This document shows positions 1 through 9,910 of a DNA stretch of 64,000 nucleotides, piece by piece; positions within the stretch are counted from its first letter, which is position 1, and each line of letters begins with the position of its first letter. Under the pieces are notes generated by a model. The model worked only from the letters and a program-made list of their open reading frames with translations, was not told the origin of the DNA and did no database searches. Both the position numbers and the translations under genes were made by a program. Origin of the DNA: Litoreibacter roseus. Lineage in GTDB: Bacteria; Pseudomonadota; Alphaproteobacteria; Rhodobacterales; Rhodobacteraceae. The DNA lies in the NCBI RefSeq assembly GCF_009811795.1, contig NZ_BLJE01000001.1, positions 1,359,178-1,423,177 on the forward strand, in the 5' to 3' direction.

Positions 1-256
1 CACCGTTTTCCAGCGCGCGTCCGGCCAGCAAGATATCCGCAGTCACAACCAATGAAGAGGGACCCGCGCGCTCGGCGATCCAGTCATCTGCAGCGTCAAA
101 GCCGTCATCCACCATCTGCATCGTAATCAATGGGTGGTTGGGCGTTCTGAGATAGCTGTTGGCCACCAAAATCACCGGGACCTTCAGGCGGTAGGCAACT
201 TTGTAGATCTCTTCTTTTACCGGACAGGCATCCGCATCGACCAAGATTTCGACCAT
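1..256 (-). CDS. DUF188 (YaiI/YqxD, UPF0178) family protein, 3' part cut by window edge
   Basis: The complement read from 256 begins MVEILVDADACPVKEE and stays open to the window edge, about 85 codons. The DADACPVK start and a later VVTADILLAGRALENG stretch are typical of the YaiI/YqxD family, small proteins of about 150 residues related to PIN-like nuclease folds and of unproven function. The C-terminal part lies outside the window. The gene is divergent from guaB, with 114 bases between the two starts. Confidence 0.8.
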   Translation of the reverse strand, partial: MVEILVDADACPVKEEIYKVAYRLKVPVILVANSYLRTPNHPLITMQMVDDGFDAADDWIAERAGPSSLVVTADILLAGRALENG

Positions 257-328
257 TGTCCCCTCAGATTTGTATCACCGCGCACATCTGCCACAAAATA
301 CGCCCTTCCACGACCGGGAAAATCATGA

Positions 329-1819
<1,491 letters not shown>

Positions 1820-3004
1820 GTGACGCCGCCCGCGCGCCTGTCTGCAGCGATTGAAATCCTCGACCGTTATTTGGCCGGGGACGCCTTGGAAAGAGCGCTT
1901 ACGAATTGGGCGCGTCGATCTCGGTTCGCTGGATCAAAGGATCGCGCGGCCGTCCGCGATATCGTATTTCAATGTGTGAGATGCCGGAAATCCTACGCCT
2001 GCGCCGGAGGAGCGGAAACCGGGCGCGGACTGGTGCTTGGATACCTCAAAATGAAGTCGCAAGACTCCGCGGCGCTGTTTACAGGCGCCACTCACGCGCC
2101 GGCGCCGCTTTCAGGAGAAGAAAAAGAACACCTAGCCAAAGAGATAGAGCTAACTTCTGATGTCGCACTGGATGCGCCACCCTGGCTGGAACCAGACCTT
2201 AAGAATAGTTTGGGAACGCGCTACGCCGAAGTGATGGCCACGCTCCAGAACCGCGCGCCGGTCTTTCTAAGGGTGAACCGGAAGGCGGCCACCCTTGCCA
2301 GCGCGCAAGAGAGCTTGGCAAACGATGGCGTTGAAACCCAGCCGTGCTTGACTGCGCCCTTCGCTTTGAAGGTTGTAGTCGGGGAGCGCCGCGTTCCGCA
2401 GAGTGCGGCATGGGCGGCGGGGCTGATCGAGGTTCAGGACGCCGCGTCCCAAGCCGTTTGTGAGGCTCTGCCGTTGGACGCCGATATGCGTGTTCTCGAC
2501 TATTGCGCCGGCGGCGGCGGCAAGGCGTTGGCAATTGCGGATATTGCTCAGGTTCGCGTGTTTGCGCATGACGCAGATCCCGGACGTATGAGTGAAATAC
2601 CAGATCGCGCAAAACGGGCGGGTGTAAAGATTTCGCGTCTGTCCACCGCTGAAGCGGTGTTGCAGGCACCTTTCGATCTTGTCCTTTGTGATGTCCCATG
2701 TTCGGGAAGCGGCGCGTGGCGCAGATCACCGGAAGGGAAATGGAAGCTGACGCAAGATGCGCTTTCCGACTATTCAGATCTTCAATATAAAATATTCACA
2801 CAAGCTGCTGAATTGGTGTCGGAAACAGGTATTTTAGCCTACGCGACATGCTCTATCATCGGCCCCGAAAACACGGATCAGATTGATAGGTTTTGCGCTG
2901 AACATCCGGAGTGGCGGATACTCATCAGAAAGCAGTTTTTACCAAGCCCGGACGGCGATGGTTTCTTCGTTGCCTGCTTGACCAGAGGCGACCGCCCTGC
3001 GTAA
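1820..3004 (+). CDS. rsmB: RsmB/NOL1-type RNA (cytosine-C5) methyltransferase
   Basis: Probable SAM-dependent m5C methyltransferase of 16S rRNA. The 394-residue protein has an N-terminal NusB-like helical region and a C-terminal Rossmann domain. That domain has motif I VLDYCAGGGGKAL (about residue 225), motif IV CDVPCSGSGAWRR (about 290) with the product-release cysteine, and ATCSI (about 340) with the catalytic cysteine. It starts with GTG directly after the guaB stop, so translational coupling is likely. It is slightly shorter than E. coli RsmB. Exact target base is inferred from the family only; an RsmF-like or paralogous role is possible. Confidence 0.8.
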   Translation: MTPPARLSAAIEILDRYLAGDALERALTNWARRSRFAGSKDRAAVRDIVFQCVRCRKSYACAGGAETGRGLVLGYLKMKSQDSAALFTGATHAPAPLSGEEKEHLAKEIELTSDVALDAPPWLEPDLKNSLGTRYAEVMATLQNRAPVFLRVNRKAATLASAQESLANDGVETQPCLTAPFALKVVVGERRVPQSAAWAAGLIEVQDAASQAVCEALPLDADMRVLDYCAGGGGKALAIADIAQVRVFAHDADPGRMSEIPDRAKRAGVKISRLSTAEAVLQAPFDLVLCDVPCSGSGAWRRSPEGKWKLTQDALSDYSDLQYKIFTQAAELVSETGILAYATCSIIGPENTDQIDRFCAEHPEWRILIRKQFLPSPDGDGFFVACLTRGDRPA

Positions 3005-3026
3005 CCTTACCGCATTATTTAAGAAC

Positions 3027-3041
3027 TTAACTTATGGTTAA
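3027..3041. promoter_or_regulatory. CtrA-type binding site upstream of cckA
   Basis: The 15 bases are TTAA-CTTATGG-TTAA. The reverse complement reads TTAACCATAAGTTAA, which contains both the TTAA-N7-TTAA spacing and the TTAACCAT core known for CtrA sites in alphaproteobacteria. It lies 50 bases before the cckA start codon in an 86-base gap. Since CckA feeds phosphate into CtrA, the site suggests feedback of CtrA on cckA. Confidence 0.6.
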
Positions 3042-3090
3042 TGCTTTTTTTGCAAAGATACTCTGAGTCAATTTTGCTGGAGTAATTGAC

Positions 3091-5424
3091 GTGGCTCTTT
3101 TCGCCGGTTCGAACGAGACTGTGAAAGATACGGCGGGCACTTTGTCATCGCATTCCCATTGGCTTGTCTGGGCGGCCGCGCTGATCTTGTTGATTGGTGT
3201 GACAGTGCCGGACGGTCGTGTGTCTTACCTGTTTCTTGCGGGTGGCGGGGCCGTCGCCGGTCTTGCGTTCTTCACGCGACTTCTTGGGCGCGCCGCAACA
3301 CCAAGCGATGATATCGCCGCAGTACGCCCGGTTCTTGAGCATGACTACCGCGCCGCCTTAGTCGCAAACCAATCCGGCGAGATCCTCCACAAAAATCCGG
3401 CGGCGCGCACGCGGTTTGGCAACACGGATGGCAAGAGCCTTGAAAAGGTTCTCGAAGATGTTTGCACCCAGCCAAATGCTGTCGTTTTTCGGCTGCAAGC
3501 AAAGGCAGATAAACAAAACGCCGCACGCGAAGATGTCGCGACGCCCAAGGGCCGGTCGATTTTATCTGTGCATCGCGCCGGCGAGGATTGCTTCGTCTGG
3601 ATGGTGGATGACGCGGCCGAGCGGGTAACCACAGCGCGTAGTGTAGACAAGATTAGCTTGCCGATGATGACCGTCAGCGGTACGGGATCCATTCTGTTCA
3701 TGAACGACGCAATGCGGCGCTTCGCAGGTGGGCGGGTGAAATCCGTTGATAAGTTGTTGAATGAACCAGATGTGGTCTCCGGTCAGATAACGACTGTTGC
3801 TGGCATTGACGGCCCGTCACAAGTGCGGGTCATAATCACCTCCGCGGGTGCGGGCCGGACCGAATACTTCTTTGCGCCTTTGGAAGATGGTAGAAACGGT
3901 TCAGAAACGCTTGAATCTCTGGAAGATTTTCCTGTTGCGCTTCTCAAAATTTCCTCTCATGGCACACTGCTCGAGGCCAACAAGCTTGCCCGCGCGCTTA
4001 TGGGACTGGACCAATGGGGCGGGAGCAACGGCGCATCCGGCGAGAAGCGCGTCCTCAGCGATTTGTTGGAGGGGTTGGGGCGCCCGATGTCGGAGTGGCT
4101 ATCAGAGGCGGCAGAGGGTCGGTCACTCCACAAGCCAGAGGTTCTGAAAGCCCGTAATCGTGAGGAGGAAATCTATCTTCAGGTCACTCTTGGGCGCATG
4201 ATCCGGAACGGTGAAGTCGTTCTGCTGGCCATGATCAGCGATGCGACCGAACTCAAGACCCTCGAGGCCCAATTCGTCCAAAGTCAAAAGATGCAGGCGA
4301 TCGGACAGCTTGCCGGTGGTGTCGCCCATGACTTCAACAATCTTCTGACCGCCATTTCGGGCCACTGCGATTTGCTGATGCTGCGTCATGACCCAGGCGA
4401 CCCAGACTTCGGCGATCTCGAACAGATAAATCAAAATGCGAACCGTGCGGCCTCTTTGGTGGGGCAGTTGCTAGCGTTCTCACGCAAGCAGAATTTGCAG
4501 CTCGAGATTCTCGATATGCGCGACACTCTTGCGGATTTGACGCATCTCTTGAACCGCCTTGTTGGTGCGCAAATTCAGTTGACCTTGAGCCATGACCCAC
4601 AACTCATGTCTGTCCGGGCTGATCGACGGCAGCTTGAGCAAGTCCTCATGAATCTTGTCGTAAACGCTCGCGACGCCATGGAGGGCGGTGGCGAGATCAA
4701 CATCGAAACCCGTAACATGAAGCTGCAAAGCGAATTGACGCGTGACAGGGCCGTTGTGCCGCCGGGTGAGTACGTTCTGGTTAAGGTATCCGATAACGGC
4801 TGCGGGATACCCCAAGATAAGCTAAACAAGATCTTTGAGCCGTTTTTCACGACCAAGCGGACTGGGAAAGGCACCGGGCTCGGCTTGTCCACAGCCTACG
4901 GAATTGTAAAGCAATCAGGTGGATTCATCTTCGTCGACAGCGAGGTCGGCAAGGGCACGGCATTTACCATCTACTTCCCGACGTCGCAATTGCCGGTGCA
5001 AGAAGATGTAGCGAAAGAGGAAGTTCCGGTTCGTATGGATCCGGTGCCGGCCGAGGGCGTGGTACTCTTGGTAGAGGACGAAGCACCTGTGCGGGCCTTC
5101 GCTTCGCGCGCGTTGAAGTTACGGGGCTACAGTGTTTTAGAAGCGGACTGCGCCGAGGAGGCGCTCTCCATGCTTGAAGACAGCGATCTGATAGTAGACG
5201 TGGTGGTTACCGACGTTGTGATGCCTGGCATGGATGGCCCGACATGGGTTCGAATGGCGCGCGAAGCGCGACCTGATATGAAAGTGGTTTTCGTGTCAGG
5301 CTATACGGAAGGGAACTTTGGTGAGAACCAAGAGATTCTCCCAAATACTGTATTCCTGCCAAAACCGTTCTCATTGAATGAACTAACGTCGACGGTTCAA
5401 AGCCAGATGAGTGTCGCTGCCTGA
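3091..5424 (+). CDS. cckA: Cell-cycle hybrid histidine kinase CckA
   Basis: Membrane hybrid kinase that in alphaproteobacteria drives the ChpT-CtrA phosphorelay controlling cell cycle, motility and, in Rhodobacterales, gene transfer agent production. The 777 residues show two N-terminal membrane segments (about 24-42 and 48-72) and PAS-like sensor regions to about 390. The HisKA domain has the phospho-acceptor His413 in GGVAHDFNN. An ATPase domain follows with DNGCGIP and GTGLGLS (about 594-600), then a receiver domain from about 656 with phospho-acceptor Asp708 in [12 protein letters not shown]. The start is GTG, chosen because the protein begins just before the first membrane segment. The gene is followed by recA. 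Confidence 0.93.
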   Translation: MALFAGSNETVKDTAGTLSSHSHWLVWAAALILLIGVTVPDGRVSYLFLAGGGAVAGLAFFTRLLGRAATPSDDIAAVRPVLEHDYRAALVANQSGEILHKNPAARTRFGNTDGKSLEKVLEDVCTQPNAVVFRLQAKADKQNAAREDVATPKGRSILSVHRAGEDCFVWMVDDAAERVTTARSVDKISLPMMTVSGTGSILFMNDAMRRFAGGRVKSVDKLLNEPDVVSGQITTVAGIDGPSQVRVIITSAGAGRTEYFFAPLEDGRNGSETLESLEDFPVALLKISSHGTLLEANKLARALMGLDQWGGSNGASGEKRVLSDLLEGLGRPMSEWLSEAAEGRSLHKPEVLKARNREEEIYLQVTLGRMIRNGEVVLLAMISDATELKTLEAQFVQSQKMQAIGQLAGGVAHDFNNLLTAISGHCDLLMLRHDPGDPDFGDLEQINQNANRAASLVGQLLAFSRKQNLQLEILDMRDTLADLTHLLNRLVGAQIQLTLSHDPQLMSVRADRRQLEQVLMNLVVNARDAMEGGGEINIETRNMKLQSELTRDRAVVPPGEYVLVKVSDNGCGIPQDKLNKIFEPFFTTKRTGKGTGLGLSTAYGIVKQSGGFIFVDSEVGKGTAFTIYFPTSQLPVQEDVAKEEVPVRMDPVPAEGVVLLVEDEAPVRAFASRALKLRGYSVLEADCAEEALSMLEDSDLIVDVVVTDVVMPGMDGPTWVRMAREARPDMKVVFVSGYTEGNFGENQEILPNTVFLPKPFSLNELTSTVQSQMSVAA

Positions 5425-5474
5425 CAATTGACGTCTAAGATAGGCGGTTTTCGAATAGGGCAATATCATGAATT

Positions 5475-5488
5475 CTATTATATAATAG
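5475..5488. repeat. AT-rich 14-bp perfect palindrome between cckA and recA
   Basis: CTATTATATAATAG is its own reverse complement. It lies 50 bases after the cckA stop. It has no GC-rich stem and no U-tract on either side, so it looks more like a protein-binding site than a terminator. The binding protein, if any, cannot be named. Confidence 0.35.
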
Positions 5489-5536
5489 GCGCTTATCAGA
5501 TGTTTTGCATCTTCCTTGAAGGATTCGAGACCGCGT

Positions 5537-5551
5537 TTAACGTCCCCTTAA
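5537..5551. promoter_or_regulatory. CtrA-like site upstream of recA
   Basis: TTAA-CGTCCCC-TTAA keeps the TTAA-N7-TTAA arrangement of CtrA half sites but lacks the TTAACCAT core on either strand. It is 137 bases before the recA start and 73 bases upstream of the SOS box. Binding by CtrA is an inference from spacing alone. Confidence 0.4.
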
Positions 5552-5623
5552 CCGCACCAGTTACATTCTGACCTTCGTAAAAGTTTATGTTGAATTGTTC
5601 TCGTTTTGGTCTCATATATATGA

Positions 5624-5638
5624 GAACAAGAGGCGAAC
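5624..5638 (+). promoter_or_regulatory. LexA (SOS) box of recA
   Basis: GAAC-AAGAGGC-GAAC matches the direct-repeat GAAC-N7-GAAC operator recognised by LexA of alphaproteobacteria. It sits 49 bases before the recA ATG. Just upstream are a palindrome CTCATATATATGAG (5611-5624) and a possible promoter with TTGTTC at 5595 and TATATG at 5617 spaced by 16 bases, so bound LexA would cover the start of transcription. Confidence 0.85.
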
Positions 5639-5687
5639 AAAGCAGTGATTGCCGCGCAAATAGCGGTATGGAATAAGGGAAGAAATC

Positions 5688-6773
5688 ATGGCAACGGCAG
5701 ATCTCCTTCAGATGACATCCAAGAGCGACAGCAATAAGCAAAAAGCGCTTGATTCCGCGCTGGCCCAAATCGAGCGGCAGTTCGGTAAGGGCTCAATCAT
5801 GAAGCTCGGCGACGAGAATGCGATTCAGGAGATTGAAGCGACATCCACGGGCTCCCTCGGGCTGGATATCGCCCTTGGGATCGGTGGTCTGCCAAAGGGA
5901 CGCATCGTTGAAATCTATGGTCCTGAAAGCTCGGGTAAGACGACGCTAACCCTGCATTGTGTCGCAGAAGAACAGAAGAAAGGCGGCGTCTGCGCGTTTG
6001 TTGATGCAGAACATGCCCTTGATCCCCAGTACGCCAGGAAGCTTGGCGTGGATCTGGACGAATTGCTGATTTCGCAACCCGATACAGGCGAACAAGCCCT
6101 TGAAATTGTTGATACCCTGGTGCGGTCCGGCGCAGTCAGCATGGTCGTGGTCGACTCCGTTGCGGCCCTGACACCTAAGTCCGAGCTTGAGGGCGATATG
6201 GGTGATAGCTCCGTGGGGGTGCATGCGCGCCTTATGAGCCAAGCCATGCGTAAACTGACCGGCTCCATCTCGCGCTCCAAATGTATGGTTGTGTTCATCA
6301 ATCAGATCCGGATGAAGATTGGCGTCATGTTCGGTTCGCCCGAAACAACCACTGGTGGCAACGCACTGAAGTTCTATTCCTCCGTGCGGCTCGACATTCG
6401 CCGGATCGGTGCAATCAAGGATCGTGACGAAGTTGTCGGCAACGCGACCCGCGTGAAGGTCGTAAAGAACAAGGTTGCGCCTCCATTCAAGCAGGTGGAG
6501 TTCGACATCATGTACGGCGAGGGCATTTCCAAGATGGGCGAATTGCTTGATCTTGGCGTGAAAGCCGGAGTGGTTGAAAAATCCGGGGCCTGGTTCAGCT
6601 ACGGCGACGAACGCATTGGTCAGGGCCGTGAAAATGCCAAGAGTTTTCTGCGGGAAAACAACAAGATTGCCTATGAGATAGAAGATAAAATTCGGGCCGC
6701 CCACGGTCTGGATTTCGATATGCCGGAAGGCGCCTCGCCAGAAGGTGAGGATGACGGGTTGGTTGAAACCTGA
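5688..6773 (+). CDS. recA: Recombinase A
   Basis: ATP-dependent strand-exchange protein and LexA co-protease. The 361 residues match the family length. Walker A GPESSGKT is at 78-85, Walker [10 protein letters not shown] follows, and loop L2 has the segment [19 protein letters not shown]. The acidic C-terminus ([10 protein letters not shown]) is typical. The ATG at 5688 has an AAGGGA ribosome site. An SOS box at 5624-5638 indicates LexA control, and a strong hairpin follows the stop codon, so recA is probably a single-gene transcript. Confidence 0.98.
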   Translation: MATADLLQMTSKSDSNKQKALDSALAQIERQFGKGSIMKLGDENAIQEIEATSTGSLGLDIALGIGGLPKGRIVEIYGPESSGKTTLTLHCVAEEQKKGGVCAFVDAEHALDPQYARKLGVDLDELLISQPDTGEQALEIVDTLVRSGAVSMVVVDSVAALTPKSELEGDMGDSSVGVHARLMSQAMRKLTGSISRSKCMVVFINQIRMKIGVMFGSPETTTGGNALKFYSSVRLDIRRIGAIKDRDEVVGNATRVKVVKNKVAPPFKQVEFDIMYGEGISKMGELLDLGVKAGVVEKSGAWFSYGDERIGQGRENAKSFLRENNKIAYEIEDKIRAAHGLDFDMPEGASPEGEDDGLVET

Positions 6774-6802
6774 TAACCGTCACAATCGCTGAAAGCGATC
6801 AG

Positions 6803-6830
6803 AGGGCGTGCCGGAAAGGCGCGCCCTTTT
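6803..6830 (+). terminator. Rho-independent terminator after recA
   Basis: AGGGCG and TGCC upstream of a GGAAA loop pair with GGC and GCGCCCT, giving a GC-rich stem with one mismatch, followed directly by TTTT. It lies 29 bases after the recA stop and 120 bases before alaS. Confidence 0.8.
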
Positions 6831-6951
6831 CATTTGCACACGCCCCTCGTGAATAAGGCGGATCGCTAACCGCCGCAGGCTGTGGACAGCAGGAGGGCAG
6901 GCGGCTACATCTGCGCTTCAATGTGATAGCCGTGCAAATGGATACCTTTTC

Positions 6952-9615
6952 ATGCCCAGTCTCAACGACATCCGGTCGACTTTCTTGAACTATTTCGAGA
7001 CGCAGGGCCATGCAGTGGTCCCGTCCAGCCCCCTCGTGCCGCGCAACGATCCGACGCTGATGTTCGCCAACTCGGGCATGGTGCAGTTCAAGAACCTTTT
7101 CACGGGTGTGGAAACCGGCGACTATACCCGCGCAACCACAGCTCAGAAATGCGTCCGCGCGGGCGGAAAGCACAACGATCTGGACAATGTCGGCTACACC
7201 GCGCGCCACCATACGTTCTTTGAAATGATGGGGAATTTCAGCTTTGGTGATTATTTCAAAGCGGATGCGATCCAGTTTGCGTGGGAGTTGATCACAAAGA
7301 GGTTCGATATTCCGAAGGACCGTCTGGTGGTCACGGTCTACCATACCGATGACGAGGCTGCCGATATCTGGAAAAAGGTCGCGGGTTTCACCGATGATCG
7401 TATCATCCGCATCGCCACTGATGATAATTTCTGGACCATGGGTCCCACCGGGCCTTGCGGTCCAAGTTCCGAGATTTTCTTCGATCATGGCGACCATATC
7501 TGGGGCGGCCCACCCGGCAGCCCGGAAGAGGACGGTGATCGTTTCATCGAGATCTGGAACCTTGTCTTCATGCAGTATGAGCAGCACGAAGACGGTTCTC
7601 GGACGGAGTTGAAGAGCCAATCCATCGACACCGGCATGGGTCTGGAACGGATGTGTGCGACCTTGATGGGAAGCCACGACAATTATGCGACCGACGTGAT
7701 GCGTGCGCTGATTGAAACGTCTGCAAATGTGACTTCTACGGAGCCTGACGGCGCTGGCAAGACGCACCATAGGGTCATTGCGGACCATTTGCGGTCCTCG
7801 TCCTTCCTGATTGCAGATGGCGTTATGCCATCCAATGACGGGCGGGGTTACGTTCTGCGCCGGATCATGCGGCGTGCGATGCGTCATGCCCATCTGCTTG
7901 GTGCGAAAGATCCGGTCATGCACCGTTTGGTTCCGTCGCTGATTTCACAAATGGGCAGCGCATATCCAGAGTTGGGCCAAGCCCAGGCCTTGATCGAAGA
8001 GACGCTTCGGCTGGAAGAAACGCGCTTCAAGCAGACGTTGGACCGCGGCCTTAAACTGCTTGATGATGAGTTATCGGATCTGCCAGACGGCGCTGAATTG
8101 CCCGGCACAGCTGCGTTTAAGCTCTATGACACGTACGGGTTTCCCCTTGATCTGACACAAGATGCAATGCGGGAGAAGGGTCGATCTGTCGATACGGACG
8201 GCTTCGACAGTGCGATGGCAGAGCAGAAGGCAAAGGCGCGTGCGGCTTGGTCAGGGTCCGGCGAAACAGGTGACGCTGCGATCTGGTTTGATCTGGCTGA
8301 ACAACATGGCGCGACTGATTTTCTCGGGTACGACACCGAGACAGCGGAAGGTCAAATTTTGGCGATCGTCAAGGACAGCGAAAGCGCCAAGACCCTCGAA
8401 GCCGGTCAGGACGGTTGGATTGTCCTCAATCAAACACCGTTTTACGCCGAGAGCGGCGGGCAAGTTGCCGACCACGGTTATGTGCGCCGCCTTGAAAATG
8501 AAGACGTGCTCGCGAAGTGTATCGATGTGCAGAAGATGGGCGGCGGTGCCGTCTTTGCCCATCGTGTCACACCCCAGAATGGCGCGTTTTCCGTAGGTGA
8601 TGCAGTTGCGCTTGATGTCGATCACGGTCGCAGGACAGCCATCCGTGCGAACCATTCGGCGACCCACCTGCTGCACGAAGCTTTGCGGGTCGCGCTCGGG
8701 GACCACGTCGCACAGCGGGGATCACTAAACGCATCTGACCGTCTGCGGTTCGATTTTTCACACGGCAAGGGCCTGTCTCAAGACGAGCTGTCTCAGGTCG
8801 AACAGGACGTCAACATGTTCATTCGTCAGAACTCCGCCGTCGAAACCCGGATCATGACACCGGAAGACGCGCGCGGCATTGGGGCGCAGGCGCTGTTCGG
8901 CGAAAAATATGGCGATGAGGTTCGGGTCGTTTCAATGGGGCGCGCCAACACAGGTAAGGGTCTTGATGGCAAGACCTACTCGATCGAACTGTGCGGCGGC
9001 ACCCATGTGCGACAGACTGGCGATATAGGCGCGTTTGTCACGCTTGGTGACAGCGCCTCCAGTGCTGGCGTTCGTCGAATTGAGGCGCTGACAGGGCAAG
9101 CGGCGCTCGACTATCTACGAGAACAGGACACACGCTTATCTCAAGCGGCATCAGCCTTAAAGACACGGGCGGAAGACGTCCCGTCCCGTGTGTCCGCGCT
9201 GCTCGACGAGCGGAAATCTCTTTTGAATGAAATTGCGCAGCTGCGGCGCGACTTGGCTATGGGTGGCTCAGGGCAGCAGGTAGCGGACAAGGATATCGGT
9301 GGGACGCCCTTTTTTGCCCAGACGCTGAGCGGTGTCAGCGGCAAGGATCTGCCTGCACTGATTGACGAGCATAAGGCGCGCATGGGATCAGGGGCTGTGT
9401 TGCTCATCGCCGATACAGGCGAGAAAGCAGCCGTGGCTGCCGGCGTGACCTCTGATCTTGTCAAAACCGTCTCGGCGGTCGATCTGGTCAAGGCTGCGGT
9501 AGCAGAACTTGGCGGCAAGGGCGGTGGCGGCCGCCCTGACATGGCGCAAGGGGGCGGCGCAGATCCGTCCAAAGCAGACGCCGCAATTGCCGCCGCTGAA
9601 AAAGTGATAGGATAG
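6952..9615 (+). CDS. alaS: Alanyl-tRNA synthetase
   Basis: Charges tRNA-Ala with alanine in the cytoplasm. The 887 residues match the family. A class II catalytic core opens with [22 protein letters not shown] and includes the [14 protein letters not shown] segment. The editing domain has the metal motif [11 protein letters not shown] (about 567-577) and a CGGTH motif (about 680). The coiled-coil and C-Ala region ends in a glycine-rich [16 protein letters not shown]. The ATG at 6952 has no strong ribosome site, but the conserved N-terminus begins there. Confidence 0.98.
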   Translation: MPSLNDIRSTFLNYFETQGHAVVPSSPLVPRNDPTLMFANSGMVQFKNLFTGVETGDYTRATTAQKCVRAGGKHNDLDNVGYTARHHTFFEMMGNFSFGDYFKADAIQFAWELITKRFDIPKDRLVVTVYHTDDEAADIWKKVAGFTDDRIIRIATDDNFWTMGPTGPCGPSSEIFFDHGDHIWGGPPGSPEEDGDRFIEIWNLVFMQYEQHEDGSRTELKSQSIDTGMGLERMCATLMGSHDNYATDVMRALIETSANVTSTEPDGAGKTHHRVIADHLRSSSFLIADGVMPSNDGRGYVLRRIMRRAMRHAHLLGAKDPVMHRLVPSLISQMGSAYPELGQAQALIEETLRLEETRFKQTLDRGLKLLDDELSDLPDGAELPGTAAFKLYDTYGFPLDLTQDAMREKGRSVDTDGFDSAMAEQKAKARAAWSGSGETGDAAIWFDLAEQHGATDFLGYDTETAEGQILAIVKDSESAKTLEAGQDGWIVLNQTPFYAESGGQVADHGYVRRLENEDVLAKCIDVQKMGGGAVFAHRVTPQNGAFSVGDAVALDVDHGRRTAIRANHSATHLLHEALRVALGDHVAQRGSLNASDRLRFDFSHGKGLSQDELSQVEQDVNMFIRQNSAVETRIMTPEDARGIGAQALFGEKYGDEVRVVSMGRANTGKGLDGKTYSIELCGGTHVRQTGDIGAFVTLGDSASSAGVRRIEALTGQAALDYLREQDTRLSQAASALKTRAEDVPSRVSALLDERKSLLNEIAQLRRDLAMGGSGQQVADKDIGGTPFFAQTLSGVSGKDLPALIDEHKARMGSGAVLLIADTGEKAAVAAGVTSDLVKTVSAVDLVKAAVAELGGKGGGGRPDMAQGGGADPSKADAAIAAAEKVIG

Positions 9616-9619
9616 AAGA

Positions 9620-9910
9620 ATGGCTACAGCCCTCTGGATTGCGCATGTGACAGTGACGGACGCCGACAATTATGGAAAATACGCTAAGCTCGCCACGGAT
9701 GCGATTGCGGCCCATGGCGGCGTGTTTCTTGCAAGAAGCGGCCGCTACGAGCAGCTGGAGGGGACAGATCGCGCACGCAATGTTGTTGCCCGTTTCCCAA
9801 GCCTTCAGGACGCCAAAGACTGTTATTTTTCAGACTCCTATCAGGCCGCTTTGACGCACGCAAAAGATGCGGCCGAACGCGATTTGGTGATCGTGGAAGA
9901 ACTGGATTAG
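9620..9910 (+). CDS. DUF1330 family small protein
   Basis: A 96-residue protein starting 4 bases after alaS. It reads ALWIAHVTVTDADNYGKYAK at the start and has FPSLQDAKDCYFSDSYQAAL later, both typical of DUF1330, a dimeric alpha/beta-barrel family related to EthD/antibiotic monooxygenase folds. No catalytic function is established for the family. It is probably cotranscribed with alaS. Its TAG stop overlaps the stop of the convergent dehydrogenase gene by 4 bases. Confidence 0.85.
   Translation: MATALWIAHVTVTDADNYGKYAKLATDAIAAHGGVFLARSGRYEQLEGTDRARNVVARFPSLQDAKDCYFSDSYQAALTHAKDAAERDLVIVEELD

Noticed and set aside
3100..3120. Possible LexA site near the cckA start (GAACGAGACTGTGAAA)
   Set aside because: The second half is not GAAC at the N7 spacing, and it lies inside the coding region.
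6799..7923. 374-codon open frame on the minus strand opposite alaS
   Set aside because: Antisense to a conserved gene and to the recA terminator; a consequence of codon bias in GC-rich DNA.
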